From: Thermoguttaceae bacterium
Lineage (GTDB): Bacteria > Planctomycetota > Planctomycetia > Pirellulales > Thermoguttaceae
DNA length: 39,888 nucleotides
NCBI GenBank assembly: GCA_028694795.1
Contig: JAQVKF010000010.1
Coordinates: 1 to 39,888, forward strand
Direction of reading: 5' to 3'
This document shows, one piece after another, positions 1 through 9,286 of this stretch. Position 1 is the stretch's first letter, and every line of letters starts with the position of its first letter. The notes beneath the pieces were generated by a model. It searched no databases. It worked only from the letters and a program-made list of their open reading frames with translations, and was not told where the DNA came from. The position numbers and the translations under genes are program-made.

Positions 1-12
1 AGTACCTATCCC

Positions 13-2634
13 TTACTCGGTCACCGGTTCTGGCGTTGTAGCGGGTTCAGGTGCAGGCTGCGGCACCGGTTCTGGCGTTGGAGCGGGTTCAGGTGCAGGC
101 TGCGGTACCGGTTCTGGCGTTGGAGCCGGTTCCGGTACGGGTTGCGGCGCGGGAGCGTTTTTCAAGGCTTCGATTTCCGCTTTCAGTGCTTTCACTTCTG
201 TCTTCAAGGCTTCCGCTTCCGCTTCCGCCGCGTTTTTGGCATCCAGAGCCACCTTCGCTGCCGTATCCGCTTCCGCACGAGCCTTTTCCGCCGCCGCCTG
301 CTTGGCCATTGCCTGGGCGACCGCCGCATCCGAGGCCGCCTTCGCATCAGTCGCCGCCTGAGTTGCCGCCGCCGCGTCTTTCACCGCCGCTTCAGCTGCC
401 GCATCGGCTGCCGCAAGTTTCTCCGCCGCCACTTTCGCCGCCGCCTCGGCATCCACGCGAGCTTTTTCCGCCAACGCTTTCGCCGCCGCGTCTACCGTCG
501 ATTGTTCCATCGCCGCCTTGGCATCCGCTACCGCCTTCGTCGCCGCATCGGCTGCCGCCTTCACGCCCGCTTCCGCTTTCGTCTTCGCCGCATTCGCCGC
601 ACTGGCCGCCGCATCCGCTTCCGCCTTCGCTTTTTCCGTAGCCGCAAGTTTTTCCGCGGCTGTCTTGGCATCCGTTTCCGCTTTCGCCCTCGCATCCGCT
701 GCCACCCTCGCATCCGCTTCGGCCTTTGCCATCGCATCCGCTGCTACCTTGGCATCCGCTTCCGCCTTTGCTTTGGCCGCCGCGTCGGTTGCCGCTTGCG
801 TTTCTGCCGCCACACGAGCCGCCTCGGCATCCGCTGCCGCTTTTTCCAACGCGTCACGTTCCATGCGTTCCGCCACAACAACCGACTGCGGTCCATCCAG
901 ACCCGCATTCGCTCGCGGATCGCGGATATTTTCGTTCCAATCAGCCAGCGTTTGAACCTGAGCGTTGAGCGTCGGCGTCATATAGTCAAGCAGCAGTTTC
1001 GGCGCACAGCCGAACAACACGGCCATCGCCACCAACGTTCCGGCAATCGTAATTTCTCGTTTCGTTTCCGGCATCTTATCAAACGCTTCGGCATGGGGTC
1101 CGACATATTCCGCACCATAATAAACACGCTTAATCGTCCACAGAATATACGACGCCGTCAAAATCACCACAAACGCCGCAATCACCGCCAAACACATACT
1201 ATATTTCCAAACCGACAAAACGACGAGAATCTCGCCGATAAATCCGCACAAACCGGGCAGCCCCAAACCAGCAAAGAAGATCGCAATCGCCAAACCGCTG
1301 TATACGGGCATTTTGGCGAAAATACCGCCAAACTCGTCCAAATTACGATGGTGAACACGGTCGTACAATACGCCAACCATAAAGAACATGCCAGCGGACG
1401 ACAAACCGTGCGCGATCATCTGGAACATCGCGCCTGCCGTACCCATCTGCCAGTATTCAACATTATAACCATAATCGGCCACCGCACTCCACACACCGAT
1501 ACCGAGTAGCACATAACCCATATGGCTGACCGAGCTGTACGCCACGAGACGTTTGAAATCCTTTTGGGCCAACGCCGCAAACGCTCCATATACCATACTG
1601 ATCACGCCTAATGAACAGACGAGCCACGCAAAAGTGTACGCTCCGTCTGGACAGATCGGATAGCAAATTCGCAAAATACCATAACCACCCATTTTCAACA
1701 GTACACCGGCCAAGATCATCGAAATCGGCGTCGGCGCCTCGACGTGCGCATCTGGCAACCACGTATGGAACGGAACCGCCGGCAGCTTGATGACAAATCC
1801 GATGAACAACAACAGGAACGTCCACCACTGGACCGATTTGCCGCACCACAGCGCCACATCAAATGGCGAATGTTCTATCTGACCCATCTTCGCCAACGCG
1901 AGGATGTTAAACGTATGGACCGGCTCGGTGTGATTGAAATTGGTCGCCGATTCCACTGCCAAAGCAATTGTTTCCTGTGGAATATACGACTCCACCATGT
2001 CCGCTTCAGAAAGCATACGCAGGTCACTATGGAAGTACAACGCCAAGAGCGAAATCAACATCAACACCCCACCCACAAAGGTGAATAGGAAGAATTTGAT
2101 CGCCGCGTATTCACGTCGCGGACCACCCCAGATACCGATCAGGAAGTACATTGGCAAAAGCATCACTTCCCAGAATATGTAGAACAGCACGAAGTCAAGC
2201 GAAACAAAAACGCCCAGCATCGCCGTCTCCAAAATCAGGAAAAGAATGCAATATGCCTTCACATGCTTCGTAATCGACCAGCTCGCCCACATCGCCAACA
2301 CGGAAAGGAACGAGGTCAAAATGACGAGTGGGAAACTAATACCGTCATAACCCACCGCATACTGAATGCCAAATGTCGGAATCCACGCGAATTGCGATAC
2401 CTGCTGCATGCCCGCCGCGCCGAGTTTGAAGTTTACATCAGTGCCGCCAACCGCCGCCGGAATCGCCATCCAAAGCGTAAGCAAAAAGACCGCAATCGTG
2501 ATCGCCAGCGAAACTCGCTTGATCGTTTGATCGGTATTTTGCGGATTCTCACCCTTCGGCATCACCGCTAAAAGCAATGTCCCCAACGCGGGCATAAATA
2601 CTACGAGTGAAAGCAACCAGTCTGAAAGTGCCAT
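13..2634 (-). CDS. nuoM: NADH-quinone oxidoreductase subunit M with long TolA/TonB-like C-terminal tail
   Basis: This is an antiporter-like, proton-pumping membrane subunit of complex I. Residues 1 to about 563 match the NuoM/ND4 family: FWEVMLLPMYFLIGIWGG carries the conserved TM5 glutamate (E156), and VIKLPAVPFHTWLPDAH carries the TM7 lysine (K283). The loop between predicted TM6 and TM7 (about 203-265) is some 30 residues longer than in E. coli NuoM. The protein is 873 residues against roughly 500 usually. The excess is a tail: a linker, about 235 residues of Ala/Lys/Glu/Asp-rich heptad-like sequence (about 590-825), then 48 residues of PEPxPEP/PQPAPEP repeats encoded by 42-base tandem repeats. 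With 14 membrane helices and an outside N-terminus, the tail should lie in the periplasm (inference). It is the last gene of the operon inside the window; nuoN probably follows beyond position 1. The NuoM identity is certain; the tail's role is unknown. Confidence 0.96.
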   Translation of the reverse strand: MALSDWLLSLVVFMPALGTLLLAVMPKGENPQNTDQTIKRVSLAITIAVFLLTLWMAIPAAVGGTDVNFKLGAAGMQQVSQFAWIPTFGIQYAVGYDGISFPLVILTSFLSVLAMWASWSITKHVKAYCILFLILETAMLGVFVSLDFVLFYIFWEVMLLPMYFLIGIWGGPRREYAAIKFFLFTFVGGVLMLISLLALYFHSDLRMLSEADMVESYIPQETIALAVESATNFNHTEPVHTFNILALAKMGQIEHSPFDVALWCGKSVQWWTFLLLFIGFVIKLPAVPFHTWLPDAHVEAPTPISMILAGVLLKMGGYGILRICYPICPDGAYTFAWLVCSLGVISMVYGAFAALAQKDFKRLVAYSSVSHMGYVLLGIGVWSAVADYGYNVEYWQMGTAGAMFQMIAHGLSSAGMFFMVGVLYDRVHHRNLDEFGGIFAKMPVYSGLAIAIFFAGLGLPGLCGFIGEILVVLSVWKYSMCLAVIAAFVVILTASYILWTIKRVYYGAEYVGPHAEAFDKMPETKREITIAGTLVAMAVLFGCAPKLLLDYMTPTLNAQVQTLADWNENIRDPRANAGLDGPQSVVVAERMERDALEKAAADAEAARVAAETQAATDAAAKAKAEADAKVAADAMAKAEADARVAADARAKAETDAKTAAEKLAATEKAKAEADAAASAANAAKTKAEAGVKAAADAATKAVADAKAAMEQSTVDAAAKALAEKARVDAEAAAKVAAEKLAAADAAAEAAVKDAAAATQAATDAKAASDAAVAQAMAKQAAAEKARAEADTAAKVALDAKNAAEAEAEALKTEVKALKAEIEALKNAPAPQPVPEPAPTPEPVPQPAPEPAPTPEPVPQPAPEPATTPEPVTE
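23..148 (-). repeat. Three 42-base tandem repeats encoding the Pro-Glu tail of NuoM
   Basis: Three consecutive 42-base units start at about 23, 65 and 107. The first two are almost identical and the third is more diverged. Each encodes 14 residues of the type VPQPAPEPAPTPEP on the minus strand. An in-frame 42-base period lets the tail lengthen or shorten without frameshift, so its length may vary between strains. Confidence 0.9.
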
Positions 2635-2830
2635 TGTTCTATTCCGTACTATGTGATCAGATTCTGTTTATTCCCATTCCATCGGAGCGGTACGATGAGG
2701 GCGTTCGAAGCCGCTCTTTCACCACACCTCTCGACTATCACGTCCATCACCACCCCTACTCGAACTCGGCCGTACGACCCGATACGATAGATCGGACCGC
2801 ACACTCGATACCGCTTGTCAGTTCGACCGT

Positions 2831-5416
2831 TTATCGAATCGGGATATTCGCCACCGGGACATCAATTCCGAGGTACAACATCGAAACAATCGCCAACAGC
2901 AGCACCGCGCCGACACCCACCCACGCGACGTAATTTCCGATATTGCCCGTCTGTACCTGACGCAACGTATCGCCAACACGGTAGGTCAAACGCGCAATGC
3001 CATTGACACAACCATCTACGATACACCGATCAATCCATTCGTCAATCTTAGAAATCCATCTTGTTTGCGTCGCCAGCCCATCCGCAAAGCGATCAATTCC
3101 GAGTTTATCGATTCCAGCGATTACACCACCAACGGCGATGCTACCGCGAACAAATACCACGTCATAAATTTCGTCGAACCACCATTTGTTCTTAAATAGA
3201 ACATATAAAGGTCGGAACGTATCGGCTACCTTCTGTGGATCGATTTTTCGCAGCGCGTAAATAACGGTCGCAACGACAAATCCGAGCAGTGCGAGTCCCG
3301 AAGCCAATAGGGAGACAAACACGTGAATCGAATGTTCATGCGAGAGCGATTCCGCCGGCATGAGCACCTGCACGATCTCGCCGAGCTGCGAGCCAGCCGC
3401 GACACCCGCCGGTTCCGCCTGCATGATCAGTTCTTTCAAACCACCATTCACAACCGGAAGCGTCCAAGCACAACCGATGGCGAAAACCGCGGTGATCACC
3501 AGCGGCGCAACCATCGACCAGGGCGATTCATGAGCATGTTCGTAACGATGTGCGTCACGTGGTTTACCGAGGAATGTTAGATACCACAATCGGAACATAT
3601 AAAACGCTGTGATACAGGCACCGAAAGTCGGGACCCAGAACAGCAATCCGCCGTAGGGATTCGAACCGCCCTCGAACGTCATGAACGAATATCCTTGCGC
3701 CAAAATCGCGTCTTTCGAATAATATCCTGAAAGACCGATGATCAGCGGAATCCCCGCGCCGGCAATCGCCAAACAGCCCACGAGCATCGTGTACGCCGTC
3801 CACGGCATCTTTTTGAGCAAGCCTCCCATTTCCGTCATCTCGTTCGTATGTACGGCATGGATCACCGAGCCGGAACCCATAAAGAGCAACGACTTGAAAA
3901 AGGCGTGCGTAAACAGGTGCAGCATCCCCGCAAACCAACCACCGACACCCAATCCGAAGAACATATAACCTAATTGGCTAATCGTCGAATAGGCGAGTAC
4001 TTTTTTGATATCGGTCGCCGTAATCGCAATCGTCGCCGCCACGAACAACGTAATACAGCCGATCGCCGCAATCACGAGCAACACTTCCGGAACGAACGCC
4101 GGATAAAATCGTCCAACGAGAAAAACGCCCGCCGCGACCATCGTCGCCGAATGCACTAACGCACTCACCGGCGTCGGACCTTCCATCGCGTCTGGAAGCC
4201 ATACATGTAACGGGAATTGGGCACTTTTACCTACACAACCACAGAAAATACCCAATCCACCGATCATCATCAAAATATACGCAAACTGTTCTGGATCTTC
4301 CGCTCCCGCACCGCGTGCCAGATCAATAAAACCTTGCGGCACACTCAGTCTATGAGGATCGTCATCACCCGGAAGCGTCGCTCCACGCATCAGCGTAAAG
4401 ATACCCGGCTGGATATCGACCACTTCGTTCGAAGCGGATTCACTGACCGCACCAGCATCCGTCACAACCGCATCATTCGCAACTGGATCACCCGATTCCA
4501 CGGCCTGCGTAGTCGCCACTGGGGTCCTCGAACCGCCATGGACGGGCATATCGCCAAAGTTCAACGTACCGAGAGCCGACCAAAAGATCATCATGCCGAT
4601 AATGAAACCGAAGTCACCCACACGGTTCACGATGAACGCTTTGTTACCAGCCATCGACGAACTCTCTCGTTCATAATAGAAACCGATCAGGAAGTAGGAA
4701 CAAATACCGACCAATTCCCAGAACACGAACGTCATCGCCAGATTGCCCGAAATGACCAAACCGAGCATACTGAAGCAGAAGAGCGACAGATACTGGAAGA
4801 AACGATGATATCTTCCAGGACGGCGGAGCGGCGAACCGTCACGCAACTTCGCTTGGTGATCGACCATCGGTTCCAGCTCTTCGTGCATATACCCTGTGGC
4901 GTAAACGTGGATACAAGTCGCAATCAGTGTCACCATGCAGAACATCGCAATCGTCAACGCGTCAATATAACAGCCGAACGACAGCCGTAACGAACCGAAT
5001 TCACAAAGCGTATACCACTCACGGACCACCGGTGCGGCGGCATGTTCGGACACCTCGGCATCGAGTGTCGGAATATCGGTCACCACTGCGTCCGCCACTT
5101 CCGCAGCGGTCTTTTCCAACGCCGCTTCTGTCCGAGTACCTGCAACGGTCTGAGTACCCGTAGCCGCCTGATCATTCGCAACTGCCGCGTGAGCGGCCTC
5201 GTGTGAGACCGCAACCGGCGGATAATGCGAGCACCAAATGCACGCCGAGATCGCCGACAGAAGGAAACCCGTTCCAATCGCCGTAATCGCCAAATATCCC
5301 GCACACTTGCCAGCCTTCCCCATCTTCGGACCGAAGAAGAGAATGAGGACAAACGACGCGAGCGGTAAAAGCCACGCCAAACCGAGCAATGTTGGTAAAT
5401 AATTGAGTGTATTCAT
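2831..5416 (-). CDS. nuoL: NADH-quinone oxidoreductase subunit L with two large outside-loop insertions
   Basis: This is the distal antiporter-like subunit of complex I, with the lateral helix. FVFWELVGICSYFLIGFYYE carries the TM5 glutamate (E234), and GKSAQFPLHVWLPDAMEGP carries the TM7 lysine (K397). A typical NuoL C-terminus follows. At 861 residues it is about 250 longer than E. coli NuoL. Two insertions are plain: about residues 70-132 (Ala/Thr/Glu/Val-rich, between TM2 and TM3) and about 291-376 (Ala/Val/Asp/Ser-rich, between TM6 and TM7). Both loops face the periplasm in the family topology. A smaller insertion (about 181-200) lies in an inside loop. The gene sits between nuoK and nuoM on the same strand, with a 196-base spacer before nuoM. 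The ATG at 5416 is preceded only by a weak ribosome site. Confidence 0.96.
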   Translation of the reverse strand: MNTLNYLPTLLGLAWLLPLASFVLILFFGPKMGKAGKCAGYLAITAIGTGFLLSAISACIWCSHYPPVAVSHEAAHAAVANDQAATGTQTVAGTRTEAALEKTAAEVADAVVTDIPTLDAEVSEHAAAPVVREWYTLCEFGSLRLSFGCYIDALTIAMFCMVTLIATCIHVYATGYMHEELEPMVDHQAKLRDGSPLRRPGRYHRFFQYLSLFCFSMLGLVISGNLAMTFVFWELVGICSYFLIGFYYERESSSMAGNKAFIVNRVGDFGFIIGMMIFWSALGTLNFGDMPVHGGSRTPVATTQAVESGDPVANDAVVTDAGAVSESASNEVVDIQPGIFTLMRGATLPGDDDPHRLSVPQGFIDLARGAGAEDPEQFAYILMMIGGLGIFCGCVGKSAQFPLHVWLPDAMEGPTPVSALVHSATMVAAGVFLVGRFYPAFVPEVLLVIAAIGCITLFVAATIAITATDIKKVLAYSTISQLGYMFFGLGVGGWFAGMLHLFTHAFFKSLLFMGSGSVIHAVHTNEMTEMGGLLKKMPWTAYTMLVGCLAIAGAGIPLIIGLSGYYSKDAILAQGYSFMTFEGGSNPYGGLLFWVPTFGACITAFYMFRLWYLTFLGKPRDAHRYEHAHESPWSMVAPLVITAVFAIGCAWTLPVVNGGLKELIMQAEPAGVAAGSQLGEIVQVLMPAESLSHEHSIHVFVSLLASGLALLGFVVATVIYALRKIDPQKVADTFRPLYVLFKNKWWFDEIYDVVFVRGSIAVGGVIAGIDKLGIDRFADGLATQTRWISKIDEWIDRCIVDGCVNGIARLTYRVGDTLRQVQTGNIGNYVAWVGVGAVLLLAIVSMLYLGIDVPVANIPIR

Positions 5417-5461
5417 AGCCGTATTCCGTTATCCGTTGAGCTGAAGACGTTTAGCGTATTT

Positions 5462-5827
5462 TCAACCGTGTAGTTCGTTCGCCTGTTCGACATCAATGGT
5501 GGTGTGCGTATGGTAAAAGTGGAGCGCGATGGCCAGAGCCACAGCCGCTTCCGCCGCTGCCAGCACGATCACAAACAGTGCGATGATTTGACCGTCGAGG
5601 CCAAGTGGCGCTTTCGCTTCCGGCCAGAGTGCCGGCGAACCGAACGCCACGAAATTCACATTCGCCCCGTTCAATACCAGCTCAATGCCCATCAACACAC
5701 CGATCGCGTTCCGTTTGGCAATCATACACGCCAATCCACAGCAAAATAGGACCGCGCCCACCGCCAAATAATGCGTCGCACCGACCGGTTGATTGACAAA
5801 GTCGAATATCTTCCAAAATAAATCCAT
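5462..5827 (-). CDS. nuoK: NADH-quinone oxidoreductase subunit K
   Basis: This is a small three-helix membrane subunit of complex I that contributes to the proton path. The family glutamates are present at E49 (GVLMGIELVLNGANVNF) and E93 (VLAAAEAAVALAI). At 121 residues it is about 20 longer than E. coli NuoK because of an N-terminal extension and a slightly longer second loop. The start ATG at 5827 is preceded by GAGG at good spacing. It is followed 45 bases on by nuoL. It is separated from nuoJ, its usual direct neighbour, by the glycoside hydrolase-like gene at 5987-8341. Confidence 0.96.
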   Translation of the reverse strand: MDLFWKIFDFVNQPVGATHYLAVGAVLFCCGLACMIAKRNAIGVLMGIELVLNGANVNFVAFGSPALWPEAKAPLGLDGQIIALFVIVLAAAEAAVALAIALHFYHTHTTIDVEQANELHG

Positions 5828-5986
5828 CTGTTTGCCTCATCTCGTTATCCAAACGGTATCCACCGCGATTGTTACCATCGCCCATCGCCCGCAAATGACA
5901 GCGTTTTTCATCGCCGTTTTTCGCATAGGCCTACTCACCGCATATTTTAGTCGCCCATATTTCGATTCGTTTTATGGAAAAAGAAT

Positions 5987-8341
5987 CTACCGAAAAATGA
6001 GCCAAGCATATCCCTCTGCCGGAATCGTCACACACACCACGGCGTTTTGCCGCTCGTCGAGTGTCACGGTGTACGCATCACTTAATCTATTCTCCGGACC
6101 ATTTCCATTCCGACTATCGTCACCACGGACCATGGCCGAACCGGTCAGCCCGGTGTAGTACAACGGAATTGTCAGCTCCGTCTCAATGTCTTCCGTAAGC
6201 GGGTTGTACAGGAACGCCAGACCGCGTTCACCCGTCATGCTATTCGGATTCACATGGAGCCAACCATCCCAATCACGGCCCGTCGCACGTCGAAGATGGA
6301 TCAGCTCTCCATCGAGGACTTCGCGATGAGCCTTGTAAAAATCAACCCATTTGCAAACGATCGCCTTCGTTTCCGGCGTATCGAAGAGGCGTGGCCCACG
6401 ATAACAGGCCTGAACACCCGCCCCGATCAAATTAGCGAATCGCGCGTCGTAATGTTCTAAATGTTCGCAAAGCGGTTCAATCGTCGCCGCCGCGCCACCC
6501 CCATGGTATTGACTCAACGGTACGAACATCCACCCCATCGAATTGAGTTTCGTCCATGTGCCATCGTAAACATTCTGACGTTCGATGATCACCTGTTCCG
6601 CGCGAGGCAGCGACCAATTGGTCTCACGGTATCCCATGCCCGTCTTGTTGCCGCCGTTCAGGAAATAACCATCCGGCTGATTGACGTAAATACCCTTTGA
6701 TCGACACCATCGATACAGCTCTGACTGTGCACGCCATTGGATCCACTGCGAATCCTCCAAACCGTGATGACCAGGATGCGTCGTCGTCCCGCAGCAATCG
6801 CCCGGGTAGGGACCATCGTTCTCGAAAACGCCAAAGCCAGCCTCTTCCATGAACGAACGCAGCGTCGCAAAGTAGTCGATTCCCCATTGCGATCCCAAAC
6901 ACGGCCCCACTCCGAATCGAGGGTTCGCCGTTTGGACATTGTCCGCCACCGTCGCCGCGCCGCGTGACGAAGTCAGCGAATAACCACCCAACGCGATACC
7001 CGCCTGCCGTGCTTCGTCCGTCAGTTCACGATAAAGTTTTCGATACTCCGGATCACGACTTTCCAAATTAAATCCAGAGCCAAAACTCATAATCACCAAC
7101 TCGAATCCCGTCTCGCGGCACTGCGTGATCGCCTCACGAATCGCATCGGGGGCCGACTGCACCTTGTGGAACATGAGCGGATTTTCCGTCGTCCACGGCG
7201 CAATCGTCCGATACATCCTCCGTACGCCCAGCCCACGTCGCTCACGATCGGTACTATCGTGGAGTAATTCATACACACGGAATGACTCAAATCGTTCACC
7301 CGGTTTCAAAATCTGGTCCGGTCCCAACGGCGGCACGCATTTGAGCAAACATTTCGTCTCGCACAGGTAGTTGACCTGCGTCGGATAATCGGGATCGTTT
7401 TCGAGCCTAACAGCCACCCCAGCTCCAAGTGACGTACTGCACATGCCGCCAAAGGTGTAATCACACTCAACATGCAGCCGGTATGCCTCCGTCAAAGCCG
7501 CTCCATCGACATTCGATTCCGGCTCGACCAACCGCAACTGTTCCGATACAAATTGATTCAGCCGAATCTCTTTGCCCGCTTCGCTCGGCAGCTCGACCTC
7601 GATCCACTTGGCAATAAGCGGAATCCCATCGTAAATCTCGTAATGCACCTCCACATTCGGCAGGACTACTCCACTCGCCGCATCACCCGTCGTCACATCT
7701 GGCGGTATGAACGTCATCACGAAATGCTTACCTCGCGGCGGCCACGCGACATCACGCGGCATCCATTCTAGCCGTTTTTTCCACGCAAACCGCTCTTCGA
7801 TTTCCGACACGCTCTGGCCGACGCAGCGGTAGGCACGCTCGAGCGGTTTCATCTCCGTCAACCATTCCGGTTTCAGGTAATTGTTGATTTTTTGCCCCGT
7901 CAACCCGCCTATCGGATATTCGATCCCGTCAATCGTCACGATTGCTTCCGGCCCAACCGCTCGCACATACTCCTCACCCGACGTGACATTTCGCAGGCTA
8001 ACCGTGGCCACCGCTGAAGTTCCAACCGGTACTGCTGAAGCAGCCGACACTGCCGAATCAAACGCTGCCGAATCAAACGGAGCGAACACCATCACTCGCC
8101 GAGCTAACCCATTATCGAGCGTCCAAGTCCTCTTCGCCGCGTTCCATTCCACACGAGCGACAAAATCCGAGGCATCCACCAGCCAATCCCGAACCGCCGT
8201 GGATTTTGCCGTGTTAGCCGGATTCACCGCCGATGGGACCGCCAAACCGCCAGCCGACACGGCGTTTCCACGCGACACGCCCACACTGGCCAATACGCCG
8301 CCGAGCAACAGGTTTCGTCGAGTTGTCGAAATGTTTCGCAT
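5987..8341 (-). CDS. Tat-exported alpha-galactosidase-like glycoside hydrolase lying inside the nuo operon
   Basis: This is a predicted secreted or periplasmic glycoside hydrolase of 784 residues. The start at 8341 is chosen because AAAGGACAGGGG precedes the ATG and the product then begins with a twin-arginine signal (STTRRNLLLGG). The longer reading from 8518 would overlap nuoJ and put 59 residues before the signal. The N-terminal half looks like the beta-sandwich seen in GH36/melibiase-like proteins (YDGIPLIAKWIEV). The second half looks like a TIM barrel, with acidic candidate catalytic stretches ENDGPYPGDCCG and VNQPDGYFLNGGNK, and a beta-domain at the C-terminus. The family assignment (clan GH-D-like alpha-galactosidase) rests on remembered similarity and is moderate; the substrate is not known. 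It lies on the same strand between nuoJ (148-base gap) and nuoK (159-base gap), so it may be co-transcribed with complex I. Confidence 0.7.
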   Translation of the reverse strand: MRNISTTRRNLLLGGVLASVGVSRGNAVSAGGLAVPSAVNPANTAKSTAVRDWLVDASDFVARVEWNAAKRTWTLDNGLARRVMVFAPFDSAAFDSAVSAASAVPVGTSAVATVSLRNVTSGEEYVRAVGPEAIVTIDGIEYPIGGLTGQKINNYLKPEWLTEMKPLERAYRCVGQSVSEIEERFAWKKRLEWMPRDVAWPPRGKHFVMTFIPPDVTTGDAASGVVLPNVEVHYEIYDGIPLIAKWIEVELPSEAGKEIRLNQFVSEQLRLVEPESNVDGAALTEAYRLHVECDYTFGGMCSTSLGAGVAVRLENDPDYPTQVNYLCETKCLLKCVPPLGPDQILKPGERFESFRVYELLHDSTDRERRGLGVRRMYRTIAPWTTENPLMFHKVQSAPDAIREAITQCRETGFELVIMSFGSGFNLESRDPEYRKLYRELTDEARQAGIALGGYSLTSSRGAATVADNVQTANPRFGVGPCLGSQWGIDYFATLRSFMEEAGFGVFENDGPYPGDCCGTTTHPGHHGLEDSQWIQWRAQSELYRWCRSKGIYVNQPDGYFLNGGNKTGMGYRETNWSLPRAEQVIIERQNVYDGTWTKLNSMGWMFVPLSQYHGGGAAATIEPLCEHLEHYDARFANLIGAGVQACYRGPRLFDTPETKAIVCKWVDFYKAHREVLDGELIHLRRATGRDWDGWLHVNPNSMTGERGLAFLYNPLTEDIETELTIPLYYTGLTGSAMVRGDDSRNGNGPENRLSDAYTVTLDERQNAVVCVTIPAEGYAWLIFR

Positions 8342-8489
8342 CGGATTCCCCTGTCCTTTCACGGTATGAACCAGTCTTATTCCATTTAGGTCAAACAATT
8401 CAATCTCAGTCAAAAAATTCTCTTTGTACCCAAACAGCATGTTTCTCGTACAAAAAGATGGTCTATGGACCACCGGCTGATTGATCGGA

Positions 8490-9272
8490 TCAGACGGTTG
8501 TCGATTGTTTTTCGGCACGCACTTTTTTGGCTCGGGCTAGGTAGGCCGCCGCAAGTAGCACCACCACCAAATGCACCGAAACGATCTCGAACGGTAGCAT
8601 ATATCCCGTACCAGGCGTGTGGTGACACGTCTCATCCGCCGCATCGCAATGCTCGTGATCGACACCCGCCAGCGTATCAGTTCGCACACCAGCCAAAGCG
8701 GAACCCAACGCACCGGAGGTCGGTGGAAACGGTTTTTCGCTATTCTCACGCATACTCTCCCGCTTCGCCGCAACCAACTGTGCCGCACGCGTTTCCGCAT
8801 CTACCGTACTCGCCACGGCGGTCCCATTGGTCGAATTTGCAGCGGAATCACCACCTTCACCGAAATCACCACGTTCACAGCCACCGCAGCCGACAGGGGC
8901 TTCACAGTATGCCGAGTCGATATTCATCGGACACAACACGCCGGAGACGATGAGCAGGAGCAACAGAAGCGAAGATCCAGCGAGGGTCGCCAACATGCCA
9001 TTCATGCAGCGTGCGGCCAATCCACCACGCGCACCACTGGCAGTCATCATCACACCAAAGATGATCAACACCAGCGTCCCCCCGACGTAAACCATCAACT
9101 GCAGAGCACCGACGAAATCAGCCCCCGCCAAGAAAAATAACAATGCCACCGAACCGAGCGAACCGACTAGTAACATCGCCATCCGGGTCATATTGCGTGA
9201 AAACACCATCCCAACCGCCGCCGCACAGGCCGCAAACGCGCCAATCAGGAAAAATATCGTATGCCAGTTCAT
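8490..9272 (-). CDS. nuoJ: NADH-quinone oxidoreductase subunit J with Cys/His-rich periplasmic insertion
   Basis: This is a membrane subunit of complex I that links the Q-site region to the pumping arm. The start at 9272 (MNWHTIFFLIG) is supported by GGAG eight bases upstream and by family alignment; a longer open frame upstream merely overlaps nuoH. The core motif GALQLMVYVGGTLVLIIFGVM is typical of NuoJ TM3. The protein is 260 residues against 184 in E. coli. The extra part is an insertion at about 114-222, between TM4 and TM5, which should face the periplasm. It contains six cysteines (114, 123, 129, 132, 209, 216) and a cluster HEHCDAADETCHH. It is downstream of nuoH (14-base gap). The gene after it is not nuoK but a glycoside hydrolase-like gene. 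Confidence 0.95.
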   Translation of the reverse strand: MNWHTIFFLIGAFAACAAAVGMVFSRNMTRMAMLLVGSLGSVALLFFLAGADFVGALQLMVYVGGTLVLIIFGVMMTASGARGGLAARCMNGMLATLAGSSLLLLLLIVSGVLCPMNIDSAYCEAPVGCGGCERGDFGEGGDSAANSTNGTAVASTVDAETRAAQLVAAKRESMRENSEKPFPPTSGALGSALAGVRTDTLAGVDHEHCDAADETCHHTPGTGYMLPFEIVSVHLVVVLLAAAYLARAKKVRAEKQSTTV

Positions 9273-9286
9273 GGAAAACTCCGTTT

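Noticed and set aside
51-1509. Long plus-strand open frames (196, 455 and 145 codons) opposite nuoM
   Set aside because: They are shadows of the Ala-rich and Pro-rich nuoM tail; GCC/GCG-type codons leave the opposite frames open and their products are Arg- or Pro-rich without any family signature.
8342-8518. Longer N-terminus for the glycoside hydrolase gene
   Set aside because: It would overlap nuoJ and bury the twin-arginine signal; a good ribosome site precedes the ATG at 8341.
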